Below are positions 15,101-27,326 of a stretch of 64,000 nt of DNA, piece by piece. Under the pieces are notes generated by a model. It saw only the letters and a program-made list of their open reading frames with translations. It was not told the origin of the DNA and searched no databases. Each line of letters starts with the position of its first letter. The stretch's first letter is position 1. The stretch lies in the NCBI GenBank assembly GCA_034509925.1, contig CM067530.1, positions 5,162,501 through 5,226,500 on the forward strand, in the 5' to 3' direction. A program made the position numbers and the translations under genes. This DNA comes from Hirudinaria manillensis. Taxonomy: Eukaryota > Annelida > Clitellata > Hirudinida > Hirudinidae.

Positions 15101-16024
15101 ATGAATGATCGTGACTCCATTAGCATAGTCTTTAACCTGTTACAACAGGAATGCAAATGTAGTTAAAACAAATTTTCATTATGAATGTAAATTGAAGTAA
15201 TTGCACAAACTAATTTGAAATCAATTACTATCAAATACTCACAAGAGCCATGCCTTCCATGTCCTTGTAGTCATAGGAACATAGAACTCTGCCAGTGGCT
15301 TCATCGATTTGATTCAAAGATGCAGGTCCCACCTCGAGCAAAACACGCAATTTTTTGTCTGACCAATGGTGTTTGCAAGCACGGAACATCTAGAATATTG
15401 TGTCAGAGTGTTAGGTTTATTTTGAACTTAATTAAAATTTTATTATTAATTATTACACTAATTAATTAATTCTGATTTACTTACATTTATTTGGGCTAAT
15501 GTGCCACTATAGCATGTTATAATTATCATTATAAGTACCGTTACTACTAAGCAAAATTAACTGTGATGGGTTCATTTTTAAAAAATTGCAAATGGTCTAA
15601 ACAAATCTTTTTATCAGACTTTTGTTGAGAAGATCTTCTCAGCAAAAAATTTGTGATGCCTCAGAGCCTCAGTTAGAAGATCAGATCTATGTTCTGTTGA
15701 AAACCTCATTGTGTCAATTTTCTTTGCTCCCTTCTTCATCATTATGCAGAATTCATTGGATGCTGGTGCTTTGTCATTCAGTCTAATGCTGACAAACTCT
15801 TCATATGGCCATTGGTTTGTTATTTCTAAAGTGGAGGGATTATAGGTAGTGATACCTCTGGTACCCACAGAAAAGATTCTTTTGTATCTGCAAAATTGAT
15901 GTGCATGTTTAGCTTCAACTACAACTCAAACAAATCTTCTCAGGACTAACTTTCCTTTCCATGAGTGCTTTGTGGTAAAGTAACAACTAATATCCTTGTT
16001 ATCCTTCATTAAAACAGATACCAT
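3198..16024 (-). CDS. DNAJC13: DnaJ homolog DNAJC13 / RME-8, endosomal co-chaperone
   Basis: Large J-domain protein of early endosomes that recruits Hsc70 to control clathrin, WASH complex and retromer-dependent sorting. The gene is complete, in roughly 25-30 short exons. The start at 16024 gives [11 protein letters not shown], matching the family's N-terminus; exon 1 ends at 15951 and joins in phase to KRIFSVGT. Seen in order: conserved N-terminal PH-like repeats (about 13.7-15.9 kb), SKKFLENLL and [10 protein letters not shown]-type armadillo blocks, the first IWN repeat (LIWNLK, near 11.8 kb), a GYF-like segment ([15 protein letters not shown], 9.9-10.1 kb), FDTPEAIWN (8.9 kb), the J domain with HPD at 7975-7983, two more IWN repeats (near 6.5 and 4.7 kb), and the terminal exons 3412-3511 and 3198-3277 ending SSIPPPMV. 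Every conserved block of the family is found in order, with no stops inside exons. Expected length is about 2,200 residues. Confidence 0.95.
4797..4852. repeat. (GAGT)n microsatellite in a DNAJC13 intron
   Basis: About 13 near-perfect GAGT tetramers. On the minus strand they read Thr-His-Ser-Leu repeatedly, but the exon before (ending at the IHLFEG block) has a donor site just upstream, so this is intron. Confidence 0.9.
8331..8460. repeat. AT/TA-rich tandem repeat in a DNAJC13 intron
   Basis: Repeated units built from ATATATA and ACCATATACAT; roughly 35-bp blocks recur two to three times. It sits between the exon holding [15 protein letters not shown] and the one before the J domain. Confidence 0.8.
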
Positions 16025-16899
16025 TTCCCAAAAGTGAAAGTAAATTTTTAGATCTTTGCTCTTTCTTAAATTCCAGCAACCTAATTTATTTGTTTTATAA
16101 ATAATCACTATTTTAAAAGTAATTCACACTGCAAAAGGAATAATTATAACATTTTACCAACATGCAAATAACGAGGATCATAAACTTATTCCGATATATC
16201 CTCCACCAACCATATCACCATTATTGTTTACAATATTTTTGTGGGCGTCACCAAGCTCTGAAATATCAAACAAGAATTTTTGGTGATTTAAAGTAATCCT
16301 GAAACGCTTTTTTTGAGTATTTAACCTAACGTAATTTAACTTATATTTATATTGAGGTTTAAAGGATCCAAAAATTGACAAATCGCGTCTCAACAGATAT
16401 ACAAATTTAATTTTAAACTGTTCCAACGAATCTCGACAGCTATCTTATTCTAACGGCTAACGATTTACAAATTCGTGACTGACGTCCATTGGCATAAAGG
16501 GGGAGCCCCTACCCCAGGTAACTTAGACTAGAAGATTGCAAATGTTTTAAACAAATCTTTGGTATCGGGAGTATGTCTGAAAGGTTTTTGTAGAAAAAAG
16601 GCGTTCAACTTGAAAACTTATAATTTGTATCTCCTTAATGACCACTCGACTAAAGAGTAGAGACCTGCACGGGTCGGAATTTGCTGTTCAAGGCCGACCC
16701 GGTCTGCTCTCAGATTTATCATGCCCGTCATACCCCGCCCGCCACCTACTCTTAAAGAACATGGCCCGGACAGGCTCGCTCGCATCCATCCCATGCAAGA
16801 TCTTAATAATCACTACACTACACTATATAAGTCTGCTGTGCAAAAGAGATTGAAGATTGAAGTTTTCAAGTATAGGCAATAATACAGACGATTTTGCAG
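16025..16899. other. 5' flank of DNAJC13, with GC-rich dispersed repeat
   Basis: Probable promoter and 5' UTR of DNAJC13. At 16655-16830 there is a GC-rich patch (GACCCGGTC, CCCGCCCGCC) with a weak counterpart at 40020-40200, both followed by a CCATCCCAT and an ATCTTAAT stretch, so a degenerate dispersed repeat is likely. An 82-codon minus frame at 16178-16426 has no recognisable match. Confidence 0.35.
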
Positions 16900-17333
16900 T
16901 TGTGGCATTTGGAGGTCCTGTCTTTGAATTTAAAAAAAAATATTTTCCATGAGACAGATATTCAGAAAGTATTGTGGCTATTGAATCCTTTCCTCAATGA
17001 CATCACTGTGACCAATTTGAGCAACAGAGAACAGGAAATTTGTGATTCTGCTGAAACATTGTGATTATAAGATGAAAGATGGTTACAAATAATTCTCCAG
17101 AACAAATCCTTAGCAAGAAAAGTCAATTGAATTGGTTTTATTTAACAGCTTATAATTGTTTGAGTAAGGGTTTTCTCAGATGATAGATATAAAAAAAATA
17201 AGAAACGGAACAAACTGAATGGCAAAGCCCTATCACCCTGCTTTACGTATCGCTCTGACAAGCTGTGAGTCATTGGTGTGTAGGCAATTTTTTGATGGGT
17301 GTCTCGTTCCAAAAATGTTTAAGAACCACTGTC
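16900..17333 (+). mobile_element. hAT-family transposase remnant with terminal repeat
   Basis: Conceptual reading with stops gives the hAT C-terminal dimerisation landmarks: NPFLNDITVTNLSNREQE near 16985-17040 and RNKLN near 17205. The block ends at 17333 with AAAATGTTTAAGAACCACTG, which on the other strand is the typical hAT terminus CAGTGGTTCTTAA. The other end was not found. It is dead: several stops and shifts. Confidence 0.6.
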
Positions 17334-18122
17334 CTAAGTGTTGGTTTTATTTTATTCTCGGGTATCCCAATTCGAGGGTTTTAATGCATTTTGTAAACTA
17401 GTCATCTCATAATCCCTAGGTTGCAAAAGCGTTTAATATTTGTCATAGTGTAATAGCAATGTATTTATTTTAAAATTTAACGAAAATTTAAATTCTATTA
17501 TAGATTCATGTAGCGCATCTAAAAGACATAATTTTACTAAATTTCGGCTCATCAAGATGAAATTAGTTTGATGCGTTAATTTTTTAGTTTTAAACTTTAA
17601 AACTTAGCGAAATTTAAAATTAATGGTTGATTCATTTATTGCCATGCAAAAACCAAAAGTTTGCCAAATTTCAGCTCATTTTTTGATAAAAAATAACCGG
17701 GAACCAGTTGTTGTCGGCTTAATCCCTGGGAATTAAGGATTGGTGAATCAAGCGTCTAAAACGGACTGGGTCTTACTCCATTATTTAGGCCTTTATGAAT
17801 AGAATCGAATTTGACTGATGTAAAATTAGCGACGGCATGGAATTTAAAAATCTGCGGAGGCTGCGGCATTATCCAGTTCGACCGGCTCCAGTCTCCCAGG
17901 TCTAGTGCAGTCTACCAGCGGTGCATTTAGCCCCGTTCTGCCCTACGTGAACGTTGTCTTTGTTTAAAAAGGTCGCCATTTGTATTAAATTTCGATTTAT
18001 TTTCCATTTTAAGAATTACAATGTGATGAATTTTCCGTGATCCAAATCCATCGGTAGGTTGAGTTAATTCGATAAACAGAATAAATATCCCGAAGTCCAT
18101 AGATCAGAGAGCAATTAAAAGC
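17334..18122. other. No gene seen
   Basis: AT-rich sequence with a GC-richer patch around 17850-17950. It lies downstream of the myosin stop and should contain its 3' UTR. Confidence 0.4.
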
Positions 18123-21100
18123 TCACGATAAATTAACATGATTTAACTTCTCAGGTTTTTTTAATTTTTGCTGATTGCGCTGAATCCTTTTGGTTCTTGT
18201 GAATTTATTCTGCAATAAAATTATTGCATTAGTGCATTAGGCATTGTCACATTTTTAAGTTAGATTAATAAAAACGTTAAGTTATTTTTAACGAATTTAG
18301 TGCTTTAGTTAATGTTATTTAATGTTATTGCAGCTTATATTAAAAACAAATATTTTATTCCTGGAATTAAATCACTGCCTCACCTTTAAAGCTAAGAATT
18401 CTTCCTTCTTTAACCCTCCTCGTAATGACTTGAGTTGTTCTAAAACTGTGAAAGTTTTCTTCATATGTAAAACTTAATTAAAACACAGGTTAACAATTAT
18501 TATAATTATTAACAAAAATTATTAACAAAAATTATTCACCATCTCTGCTTGACAGCAGTTCCAGCGCAGATAAGTTAATTGCGAATAAACACAAGTTTGT
18601 ATCGTTTACTCTTTCATGGAAATTGATCGAGACGCAACAATGCCAACAAAGTTCTTCAAAATCGAAAGGAAGTTTGGAAATCTTGTCCATAATTTTCGCT
18701 TTGCATGCGTTCCTATCAAAAATCTGTTGGATGATGCCACTATGGTCATTTAAGCCATGGTTATTTTAATGCCAAACAGAAAACTTAAGTTTTACTTTAA
18801 TGGGTTCCTCCTCGATCTTTGCGAGCGATCGTTCACTTTTGTGTTCGAGGAATTCAAGATGCGATGGAAAGTAATTCATCTCCACACCAGATTCGAGTTT
18901 CTTGGCAAAGATGTTTTCTTGTTTATCTCTCCTCAGAATCAAACCCTGCAATTAAATTCTTTTTAATTCAACCCAAGTCAACTTCAACCTACCAACTTCT
19001 TGAAGATTGTCAACAACATCCTTGCCAGCACCCATCTCCCAACTGAAAGCTGAACTTTTTAACCCTAATCTGAAGTTTAAGATCAATTGTTTTAATTACT
19101 GCTATTTAAAAGTTAAACAAATCATTAACATTTTGCCATCGTATTTATTAGTAGTGTTGTTAATAGTAACTTCGTCGTCTTCAACGTAACATTTCACTAG
19201 GATATTTTCTTCTTCCAAAATGATGATTTTCATCCAATATGAACTGCAGATCGTTGGAAAAGTATACAAGCAGTCTCTGAGGAAGCCCTGTATAATGGTT
19301 TACATCGGAAATGGTTTATTATGGTTTTAGGATATTAAGGATTAATTAAAACAATTATTACTTTGGTTGCTTTAAAGGAATGAGTTTAAAAAGTTATAAT
19401 CAGAATCAAACCTTTAAAACCATTAGTCTTTTTGGCCTCATTAAATTTGTACCAACGGGATCGATTCCAGTGATAGAGGCTTTGTAATGTTTTTCAGCTA
19501 AAAATCTTCTTATGTGGGCCTGACATATTCTGATTTGTTCCGTTTTTAATTTTACGATTTTATTCAATCTTTTCCAACAAGAGTAGCTGAGATAAATCTA
19601 TTCGAATCAACAACACGATTATTTTATATTTTAATGCTTTGTTGCCAAACATTAAAATTAATAATAATAATGATTCCTTTTTCAGATGGTCCCCATTATG
19701 ACGCTTCCAATATTAGGACAAAAAGATTAAGGAAATAAATCTAATGACAATCTAAAACGATATCGTCTAATGAAAGCGTTAAATCCTGTAACAACAAATA
19801 ACAAATCCCAAAATTTTAACCAACAAATTTAATGAATCCATAACCTTCGTTTTTCCTATGAAATAACCGTTCAATCCCAAAGACACCAACAACTTGACGC
19901 AGTCACTGAGATTCATTCCAGAATTAGACAGCATTGGCAAGCAAATAAGCCTATATCTATACGGGGAATAAAACAATCAATTTAAAGATGATAGATGCAT
20001 GAATTTAATCAATCAATATAATCGCTGTCTGTTAATTAACATTTGAATAATCAAAATTAACTTAATATTTAAAGTAGAATAAGTCTCAACTTGTTACTAA
20101 CTCGTTCATAAATTCGAAGCTGTCGAATGAGATAATAAATGTTTGATGATGAAGGACAATGGTGTTTGGAATGTTGTGGAAGGATATCTGCTGTTGGACG
20201 AAGTCTTCGTCGAACGTTTTTAAAGAGCTTGTAAGTCTTGGGTTGATGCACCTAATTCCATTAGAATAGCCTTTATATATAATCATTTCAACAATTGACG
20301 TAAATCAAGAAATTTAACTATTTCGAATACACTTCAGGTTTGATTTAAATTATTTTTATTTTCAATCGTATAAATCAATTTGCCTAATAAATATCAACTG
20401 ATGCCATTTGCTTTATTTATAAAGATATACAATGCATCTGTCTTAAAGCTGCTCTAAAGAGAATTTAAATTTACTTTATAAATATCGTTGGCATTTCCAA
20501 TTCTGGAAAAAGCTCCGTGAGGTTTTGCTGTAATTAATAAATTAATTATAAATCAATCTATTGTCAAATGTTTTACTTTGCAATCCCTCATAGCAGCAGA
20601 AATAATTCGACAACTACCAGATCATTAATAGGAAGGTTGTTAGTATAATATTATTATAATATTGGTTATAATATATACTACGTGTTGTAATTATGCCTCG
20701 TCATGGGTTAACTTAACCCTTTTATGATAATGATTAACTTAGATTAACAATCATTTAATCCTAAATTACTAATTACAATTACGTATTTCAATTCAACTTT
20801 ATAAAACGTATGTACATCTATGCGGTCCTCTTTAATAACTCAATAACTTCAATAATCACATATTAAAACTATATTTACATAACAATTTTACATAATATTA
20901 AAACTATTTTAAATAAATGGAGGTTAACAACTGAGATCTTTAAATACATGAAAATAAAATTAAAAATACAAATTTTAATTAAGAACCCTGAAGGCTTGCG
21001 TCAGAAAAATTTTTTTCTTTGACCAATTCACATCTTCCTTGCTAGATTATTAAATTTTAAATTCTTTTTAGGAATAAAGTTCACGCAGACCATTAATTAA

Positions 21101-24100
21101 TTGGAACATATTCTATTCAATATATAATATAATATGATATAATGTATAAACAGCAAGTTAAATCAAAATTAATTTGAATAATATGATTAAAAACAAATAA
21201 ATTAAGCAACTTTTTTTGCGAAGTGTCCCTTTTCCTAAGTGCCAATGCATTTGTTGCATCCTGTTGCCTAAAATAATGTCAAATGTAAGTATATTCGTGG
21301 GGCTTCTCAAATATTCATTTCTATGATATGAGGATATTTAATAAATATTCATAATATTTTCATTATTTCATTCATTATTTCATTATTCATTCAAAATGTT
21401 TCATTGCAGAATCACAGTTCTTACGTGTGATCGGCCTTACAGCGTAGCATACTGACTACGAATTGATTTTCAGACTTGTTAAAACAGTCAAATAAGTCGC
21501 TAGCTAGAGATCGGTCCCTGTTTTTCTCCAAGAACCCGTGAATTGAGTACACGACCTACAAGCAGACGATGACGAGACAATTGTGAAGACAAAATGTCTC
21601 TAAACGAGTCTTTCTTACCGGACAAAGTGTATGGTTGATGGCGAATTGTAAACCGTTGTTTTCTACTTTGTTGAATCCGTCATTATTGTTGAGGTTTTGG
21701 TTGAGCTGTTGAATGAGGTCGAGGTCTGAATGCTTGTGCGAAGATGTTACTTCGTCGACGACGTTGAAGAACGTTCCTGGCTGAATAAAATAATAACAAA
21801 ACTTAATTATTAATAGGACAGTTAATATTTAGAAAGTGATAATCAAAAGAAATCATGGCACTGAATCTCAATCCACCTCAATCAGAAGATCAATGAGGAG
21901 GTCGTTCGAGCTGAATTCAACTTCTTTCACCGATTCGTGGCTCGGTGGAAGGACTTCATGAAAATGTTTGAACAGAACGTGGTTGCAATGCCAAGAGAGT
22001 TTTTCGTTGAACGAGTTGATGATCAGTTGTTCTAATTGGTTGTTCGCCTTGTCTTCAAATCCAAACGCATCCAAAATGTTTATCTTTAACTTGTCATACC
22101 TGTTTTGTTCGAAGTGAAAAGATGAGCGAACGACGGATGTTATCTTCCAAAAGCATCTTCAAAGTACCCCGGAGTTTTTGGTAGAAGATTGTAGTTTATC
22201 CTAAAGATGATGAACTTCAACATTCGTTCGTACAAAAACCTCACAGAAGAATCGCAGTTATGAGATGCCTCCTCCAAATTTCTTAGATTTCTTATTTTTT
22301 CTCCTGAAAGAGGCAGATTTATGATTGCAAGCCAAGGTAAATAAGCTTTATAGTTAAATGTTAAATTGTTAAAATGTAAACCTCTTTCAACAATTTCTTT
22401 TGTAATTAGAAATTTTTCCAGTTCAACTTCGTCCAGTTTTAATAATCTGCTAACTGTAGTTATGATTTAGACAATCGAAGTTGTATTCAGGCACTTTATT
22501 TAATTATTTCTATTTTTAAGTTGTAACAAATAACCTGTTTTGAGAGTTTTATCGCTCTCAATAGAAACGTTATAAAGTGAGTTTTTACAAAATTTCACGT
22601 CTTTTAAAAGAATCACGGACGTCAAGACATCTACAAGATCTTCTATTTCCTAATTAAAATTAATTCCACTTTTAAATTGTGTAATTTAAACATAAGCGAT
22701 AAAGGCCTCCACCAACACTCGAGTTGAAACCGAATGAAAGGAGGCATTGTACAATCTCTTTCCATTGATATGAAAATGATTCTTCTTTCTTTGAAACGGA
22801 GAAGTCTTGCAAAATATTAGCCCGTGAAAGTCTGCACAAAAAAATTCAAATCTAAAGCAAAATCATGTACAAACTGTTGTTGGCATCAACATGAGCAACG
22901 CCAAAAACCTGTGTGAATTTGGATCTTTTATCGAATTCTTGGAGAGTTTCTGTTTATCTACTCCGAAGAAATAGTAATAAAATATGTGAAAACTTTTCTC
23001 ACCTGTTTCCAAATTTGTCAGCCTCAGTGATTCAAGGAGGTAATGTTTCACATTAACTGCGGTAAAATATAAATGCGAATAATTTCGACATTCAGCACAT
23101 TATTGCCATAAACACTACACGAGGAACAATTTATGAATACACAGCCCGCCCAATCTAAATTGGAAATAGTCATTTTTATGATAGCTCATCTTATATTTTA
23201 TGAAAATTACTCAAATTTTAGAATGTTATGTAAATATTGTTTATAAATTATGTTGCATAATTTATCTTTTGCACTGCATCATACGTATGCAATGCATTGT
23301 ATTATCTTTAACTTGTATTGTAATAACCCGGGGTCCTCAAACTAATTATGGAAGGTCATATCACGGGTTCAAGTACATCCTTAAATCAATCACCTCCCAA
23401 GCAACTTCCGTCGTTGTTGAAAAACAATTGAAACAGCTTGACGCATCTCGTGCTGTTCCAGTGAAGATTAGTTTCAGCGTTTGTAAACGCCTCGATAAGT
23501 TTGTTCAACTGAAATCGTGATTGAACGAAGATTGAAGATTGGTTAAAGAACATGGTTGGTGCTTAACGATTGATGGATTAAATAGAAAGTCATAGAAATA
23601 TCAACCATCATCATTTTTTTCATCATCACTTTGTCGTCCTTGCATTTCGTCTCCGCCATCACTTCAATGATACTTTCACACCAGCGAGATTTTCCTTTAA
23701 ATACAAATGATAACAACTATTATTATCTGTTTGTATTATTATTATTATAATAATTGATCTGGACAAAACAGTACAAGGGTATGGACCGTTTACAAACGCT
23801 ATTGGTCCCAGCGAATGGCTATTTGGTGGAATTAGCAGAATGACTTCAAATTATCAAATGTGTGATATGGTTCGAGCCGCGATCCCACTCAACTTGCGGG
23901 AATCTAGAATGGGAATGCAAGTATTTCAGCATTCTCTGCAATGCTGGCTGCCCGATCTGGAGAGGAGCAATCGCAGAGAAGAATGGAGGGTTTAGAGGAT
24001 ATTTGGAGTCTCAAGGAGGTTCCTCATGTGGACCTCCATAAAAATCATGCAGGAGTCCCATAAGATCTGGGAAAGAAGGGAAAAGAACTAAACTGAATGA

Positions 24101-25504
24101 CATTTTTGAATGCACATTGATTCTCAAGAATGATTTGAAATTCCTTTTTTCAACGTTGTGACGTGATTTCCCAAACCCATTATTTCCCATGGACCTAAAA
24201 TTATTTAATCGGGTCATGAACTGATGTGATTTTTTTTGCGAGTTCTCGCTGGGCTAATAAAGAAAACGTAATGTTATTAATGATAGGCATTCATCGTCCG
24301 ATAAATGCCTCAATTTTCAAAATTACAAAAAATATATTCCAAAATTGGATGGAGACAGACCCGATCCACATACTCCTGTTGGGATAATACAGCATTTAAA
24401 GTTCTTCATAGTATTCACATGTGCTCGTTCAGCAATGTCACGTATGGATGGATTCACTTTCTTCATGCGTGGATAAAACTCCTGTATTATATGACGACAA
24501 AACCTTAATACTTGGTCATTTTATCCATTTTACTCACCTTGGTATCTTTAGTTATATTTCCTGGATTCACGGATATCAATACGTTTCCAAGGTACGTCTG
24601 TGGAATAGCAACTCATTTGTAAATCGCCTTAGATTTTTTTCAGTTTATGACATTATAAAAGACATTCAGATTGCGTTCACTACAACTAGCAATGGGAATA
24701 AACGTGTGATAAACAAAGTACGGGTTTAAAAAATATTTTTTGTAGCTTCCTTCCTATATCTGAGCGTAAATTCCGGTTTGAGTAATCACTCAAAACTGGT
24801 TTTTGAAAATCAGTTTCGTGAGTGAATATGCGATGTGTTCGATTTTGAAATTAGCACCACATGCAGAATTTCAATAGAACAAATTGGAAAGAATTAAGTA
24901 TTTCACAAGGTGAAAGCCCAGAAAATGTTGATGCATGTTATATTTTTAAGGAATTTCGAAAGTGCAACCATTTTGGAAGGTCTCGTAACACTCGCGCATG
25001 CTATACATTCATACACTTATTCAACAGAAGGAAGCAGCAGGGTGGAATTTGCACCTCCTTGAATTTTCCTTTTGCTGACATTTTTTCAAACTACCATAAC
25101 TAATACTATTTAGTAATACTACTACTAAAATGTTCATGCCTTTAATATTTATAAATCTAATAATTCTAAATATTCACAATTTAATTTAGCTGGAGCTTAT
25201 AACAAAACTAGAAATCGGTATCTCGTAATAAACAGTCGATAGCCAAGCCATTCTGAGCTCTGCTGATAAGTTCCACAAAATGAATCGCATTTACGACTGA
25301 ATGCTTTTATGGAAATCATAAGATACGAGCAGGATGCAATATATGATAATGAGAAAGTGTAAATAGTAACAAACTGTGTGTTGCTAATTGTTTACCCACT
25401 TGCGACTGGCCGCGTTTAAAGCGATCACGAAGTTTTGTGCAGATGTTTGCAACATCATTTCCTTCAATGTCCAATAAATTGAATTTGTCTTTCGTCGCAT
25501 CCAT
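18123..25504 (-). CDS. Highly divergent unconventional myosin, class-I-like
   Basis: Actin-based motor by family. Exons that join in phase at the 5' end: 25400-25504, 24538-24597 (TYLGNVLISVNP), 24361-24481, 23606-23694, 23394-23508, then one ending the YLLESLRLTN / FHIFYYYF block near 22990-23067. The ATP loop is split: TGVCGSG on one exon and KSRWCES on the next, giving GVCGSGKS against the family's GESGAGKT. Switch I reads NSTRCVK (usual NSSRFGK); switch II reads DAFGFED (near 22040). Further landmarks: PGTFFNVVDE, GFLEKNRD, GIRCINP, GYFIGKTKV, and one IQ-like motif (EQIRICQAHIRRFL, near 19540). The tail exons (18766-18940, 18543-18740, 18379-18475, 18123-18209) form a basic TH1-like end finishing LNHVNLS. 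The short tail and single IQ point to class I, but identity is low and I would not fix the class. It starts 436 bp from an oppositely oriented gene. Confidence 0.8.
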
Positions 25505-25940
25505 TGTAGCTATGAATAAAGTCAGAATTGTACAACTGCTGATAGTGGGCTAGACCCCTGGCTTGATCGTTCAACCAACAAGTGTAACTGGTACCAGCAA
25601 CAGTATTATCGATGACAATTACATATTAACAAACACCCTATTAATAATAGTAATAACGATGTTGATAAATTCTCTAACTTCTTTCTGCTGAGAATTGAAG
25701 TTCTCAGAATTAAAACTTAATAACTCAAACGAACCAATGATCAGCTTCTCTTTATTGAGCCTATTTTCGAAAGCATTCAGTGGCCCTTTCACTTCAAATT
25801 TAGCAGGGCATTGTTTGACAGCTTAAATTGGGTTTAAGTGAAGAAGGCGATTGGTTGTTGCAGCAAACGATTTCGAGTAGATCACAAAAAATCATAATAC
25901 GACAATAACGTAGGATTAGGAAGTTCAACGTATTCTAATA
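25505..25940. promoter_or_regulatory. Shared 5' region between divergent genes
   Basis: 436 bp between the start codons of the myosin (-) and the 461-residue protein (+). Both promoters or 5' UTRs must lie here or in upstream exons. No core promoter motif stands out. Confidence 0.35.
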
Positions 25941-27326
25941 ATGGATGAGGAACTGGACGGAAAAGAAAATTTTAAAAGTTTTTTAAAAAGTCTTAAATCT
26001 CCCGAGGTGCAGAGACGATTGATTTCCTTATTTTGCAGATTCGTTGACATTTCCTTCACGGCTGGGTCGGTATTTTGCCCTGTACTTGGATCCGTCCACA
26101 GCATTGTTAAAATGTTCTACCCAAATTACAGCCAAGAGGAAATCTTGAAGAACTTTGTTGACCTCAAGCGAATGATCAACAAGATGAACAACAAGATGAT
26201 GGAGGAGGCTGCTGAGGAAAAGTGGAATCACATCAAAACAAGATTCCTCGACGACATCGAAAGTCTCGAGTCAGCAATTCAGATAACTTCATTCGCTCTG
26301 AAGGCAGATAACGAAGAGTTTGCAAAGAATTGGATGGAAGAATTGATGGACCGAGGCAAAGGGCTCATGCGATCATTGAACCACTTGCTGGATGGAGTTG
26401 CTGGAGTTGAGGAGGATCAATGTGAATTTGACGATCAAATTTTAGTGTCGTTTTACAATTACACTGGTGGTGACAAAAGAAAGACAGAAAGATTGTGCGT
26501 CCATCTGGACCAACTCCTACTCAATGGACTGGCATCTTTGTGCGTCTACCTGACATCCAAGAAAGGAATTAACTGGTGTCATGAAGTTGTTGCCAGCTTC
26601 AATTTTGAACAGAGACTTTCTAGGTCTGTTGGGAATATGAAACTCGTTCTGGAAAGATGTGAAAAGGAATGCACAATAAACATGCGGAGGGATGCAAAAG
26701 ATATTTTAAGGAATGAAACAGGCGATGTTCAAAGCAATCTTCTAAAAATGTCAGATATTTATGTCAAGAAATATTATTGGATGGAGACATTTTTCATATT
26801 TTACAAATTAACCGGAAGAAAATCCGAAATTAAACCGAAGGATGTTTTAATCGACAAAGCATTGATTGCTTCTGTGTACAGCACGGATGAATGTGACGGG
26901 ATGGAGTCTGATTACGCGATTAGTGATGGTGGGATAATTGAACATTTTCTTTCTAATAGCGAAAAAGAGACGGTTGATGAAGTCGATTTCTCTAGCCAAG
27001 AAGACGATAAGCGCTTTGCTCTCTTCATTTTTGCGAGAAGAAAACCATCCGACGAAACGTATACGTCAAAATTGGAAGCGACCAAAGTAGCGGAAGATTC
27101 TATTACTTTAACAGGAAGTTCTAGAACCGTTCTTATAAAAATAAAAAATGAACTTGATTCCAGAGGAATAACATATTGGGGGATGGCTGTTATGAAACAT
27201 GCCGGACATCTTTGGGCGCCTTATGCGAGCATTTTCAAATCCGGGAGTAATGAAACCTGCGACTTCGTTTGGGTCGCGAAAAAGAATTTCACGGTCTGCA
27301 TCTTATTGGGAAACTATTTCAGTTAA
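25941..27326 (+). CDS. Intronless 461-residue helical protein, possibly rapunzel-like
   Basis: Single open frame in a region where most genes have introns. Residues 1-110 are mostly helical with a hydrophobic PVLGSV hairpin-like stretch near residue 45, followed by a long charged coiled-coil-like helix (about 60-90). The centre (150-290) is helical and Cys-containing. The last 110 residues (ALFIFARRK to LLGNYFS) alternate in a way that suggests a beta-rich domain. The N-terminal pattern recalls rapunzel-type proteins of fish and invertebrates, but this is a resemblance of pattern only. No signal peptide. Function unknown. Codon use and length make it a real gene. Confidence 0.75.
   Translation: MDEELDGKENFKSFLKSLKSPEVQRRLISLFCRFVDISFTAGSVFCPVLGSVHSIVKMFYPNYSQEEILKNFVDLKRMINKMNNKMMEEAAEEKWNHIKTRFLDDIESLESAIQITSFALKADNEEFAKNWMEELMDRGKGLMRSLNHLLDGVAGVEEDQCEFDDQILVSFYNYTGGDKRKTERLCVHLDQLLLNGLASLCVYLTSKKGINWCHEVVASFNFEQRLSRSVGNMKLVLERCEKECTINMRRDAKDILRNETGDVQSNLLKMSDIYVKKYYWMETFFIFYKLTGRKSEIKPKDVLIDKALIASVYSTDECDGMESDYAISDGGIIEHFLSNSEKETVDEVDFSSQEDDKRFALFIFARRKPSDETYTSKLEATKVAEDSITLTGSSRTVLIKIKNELDSRGITYWGMAVMKHAGHLWAPYASIFKSGSNETCDFVWVAKKNFTVCILLGNYFS

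Noticed and set aside
16178-16426. 82-codon minus frame upstream of DNAJC13
   Set aside because: No family resemblance, no Kozak-like or splice support, and the DNAJC13 start at 16024 already matches the family N-terminus.
23861-23900. tRNA-like GGTTCGAGCC motif
   Set aside because: No matching acceptor stem, anticodon stem or A box could be placed around it; no tRNA gene was found anywhere in the window.
24327-24481. Myosin with a lost P-loop lysine (GVCGSGLS)
   Set aside because: This came from reading past the exon end. Using the donor at 24360 keeps phase, and the next exon supplies KS, restoring the ATP-binding Lys.
24305-25103. Plus-strand open frames of 67-102 codons inside the myosin locus
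   Set aside because: They are antisense to confirmed myosin exons or lie in introns and lack protein-like composition.
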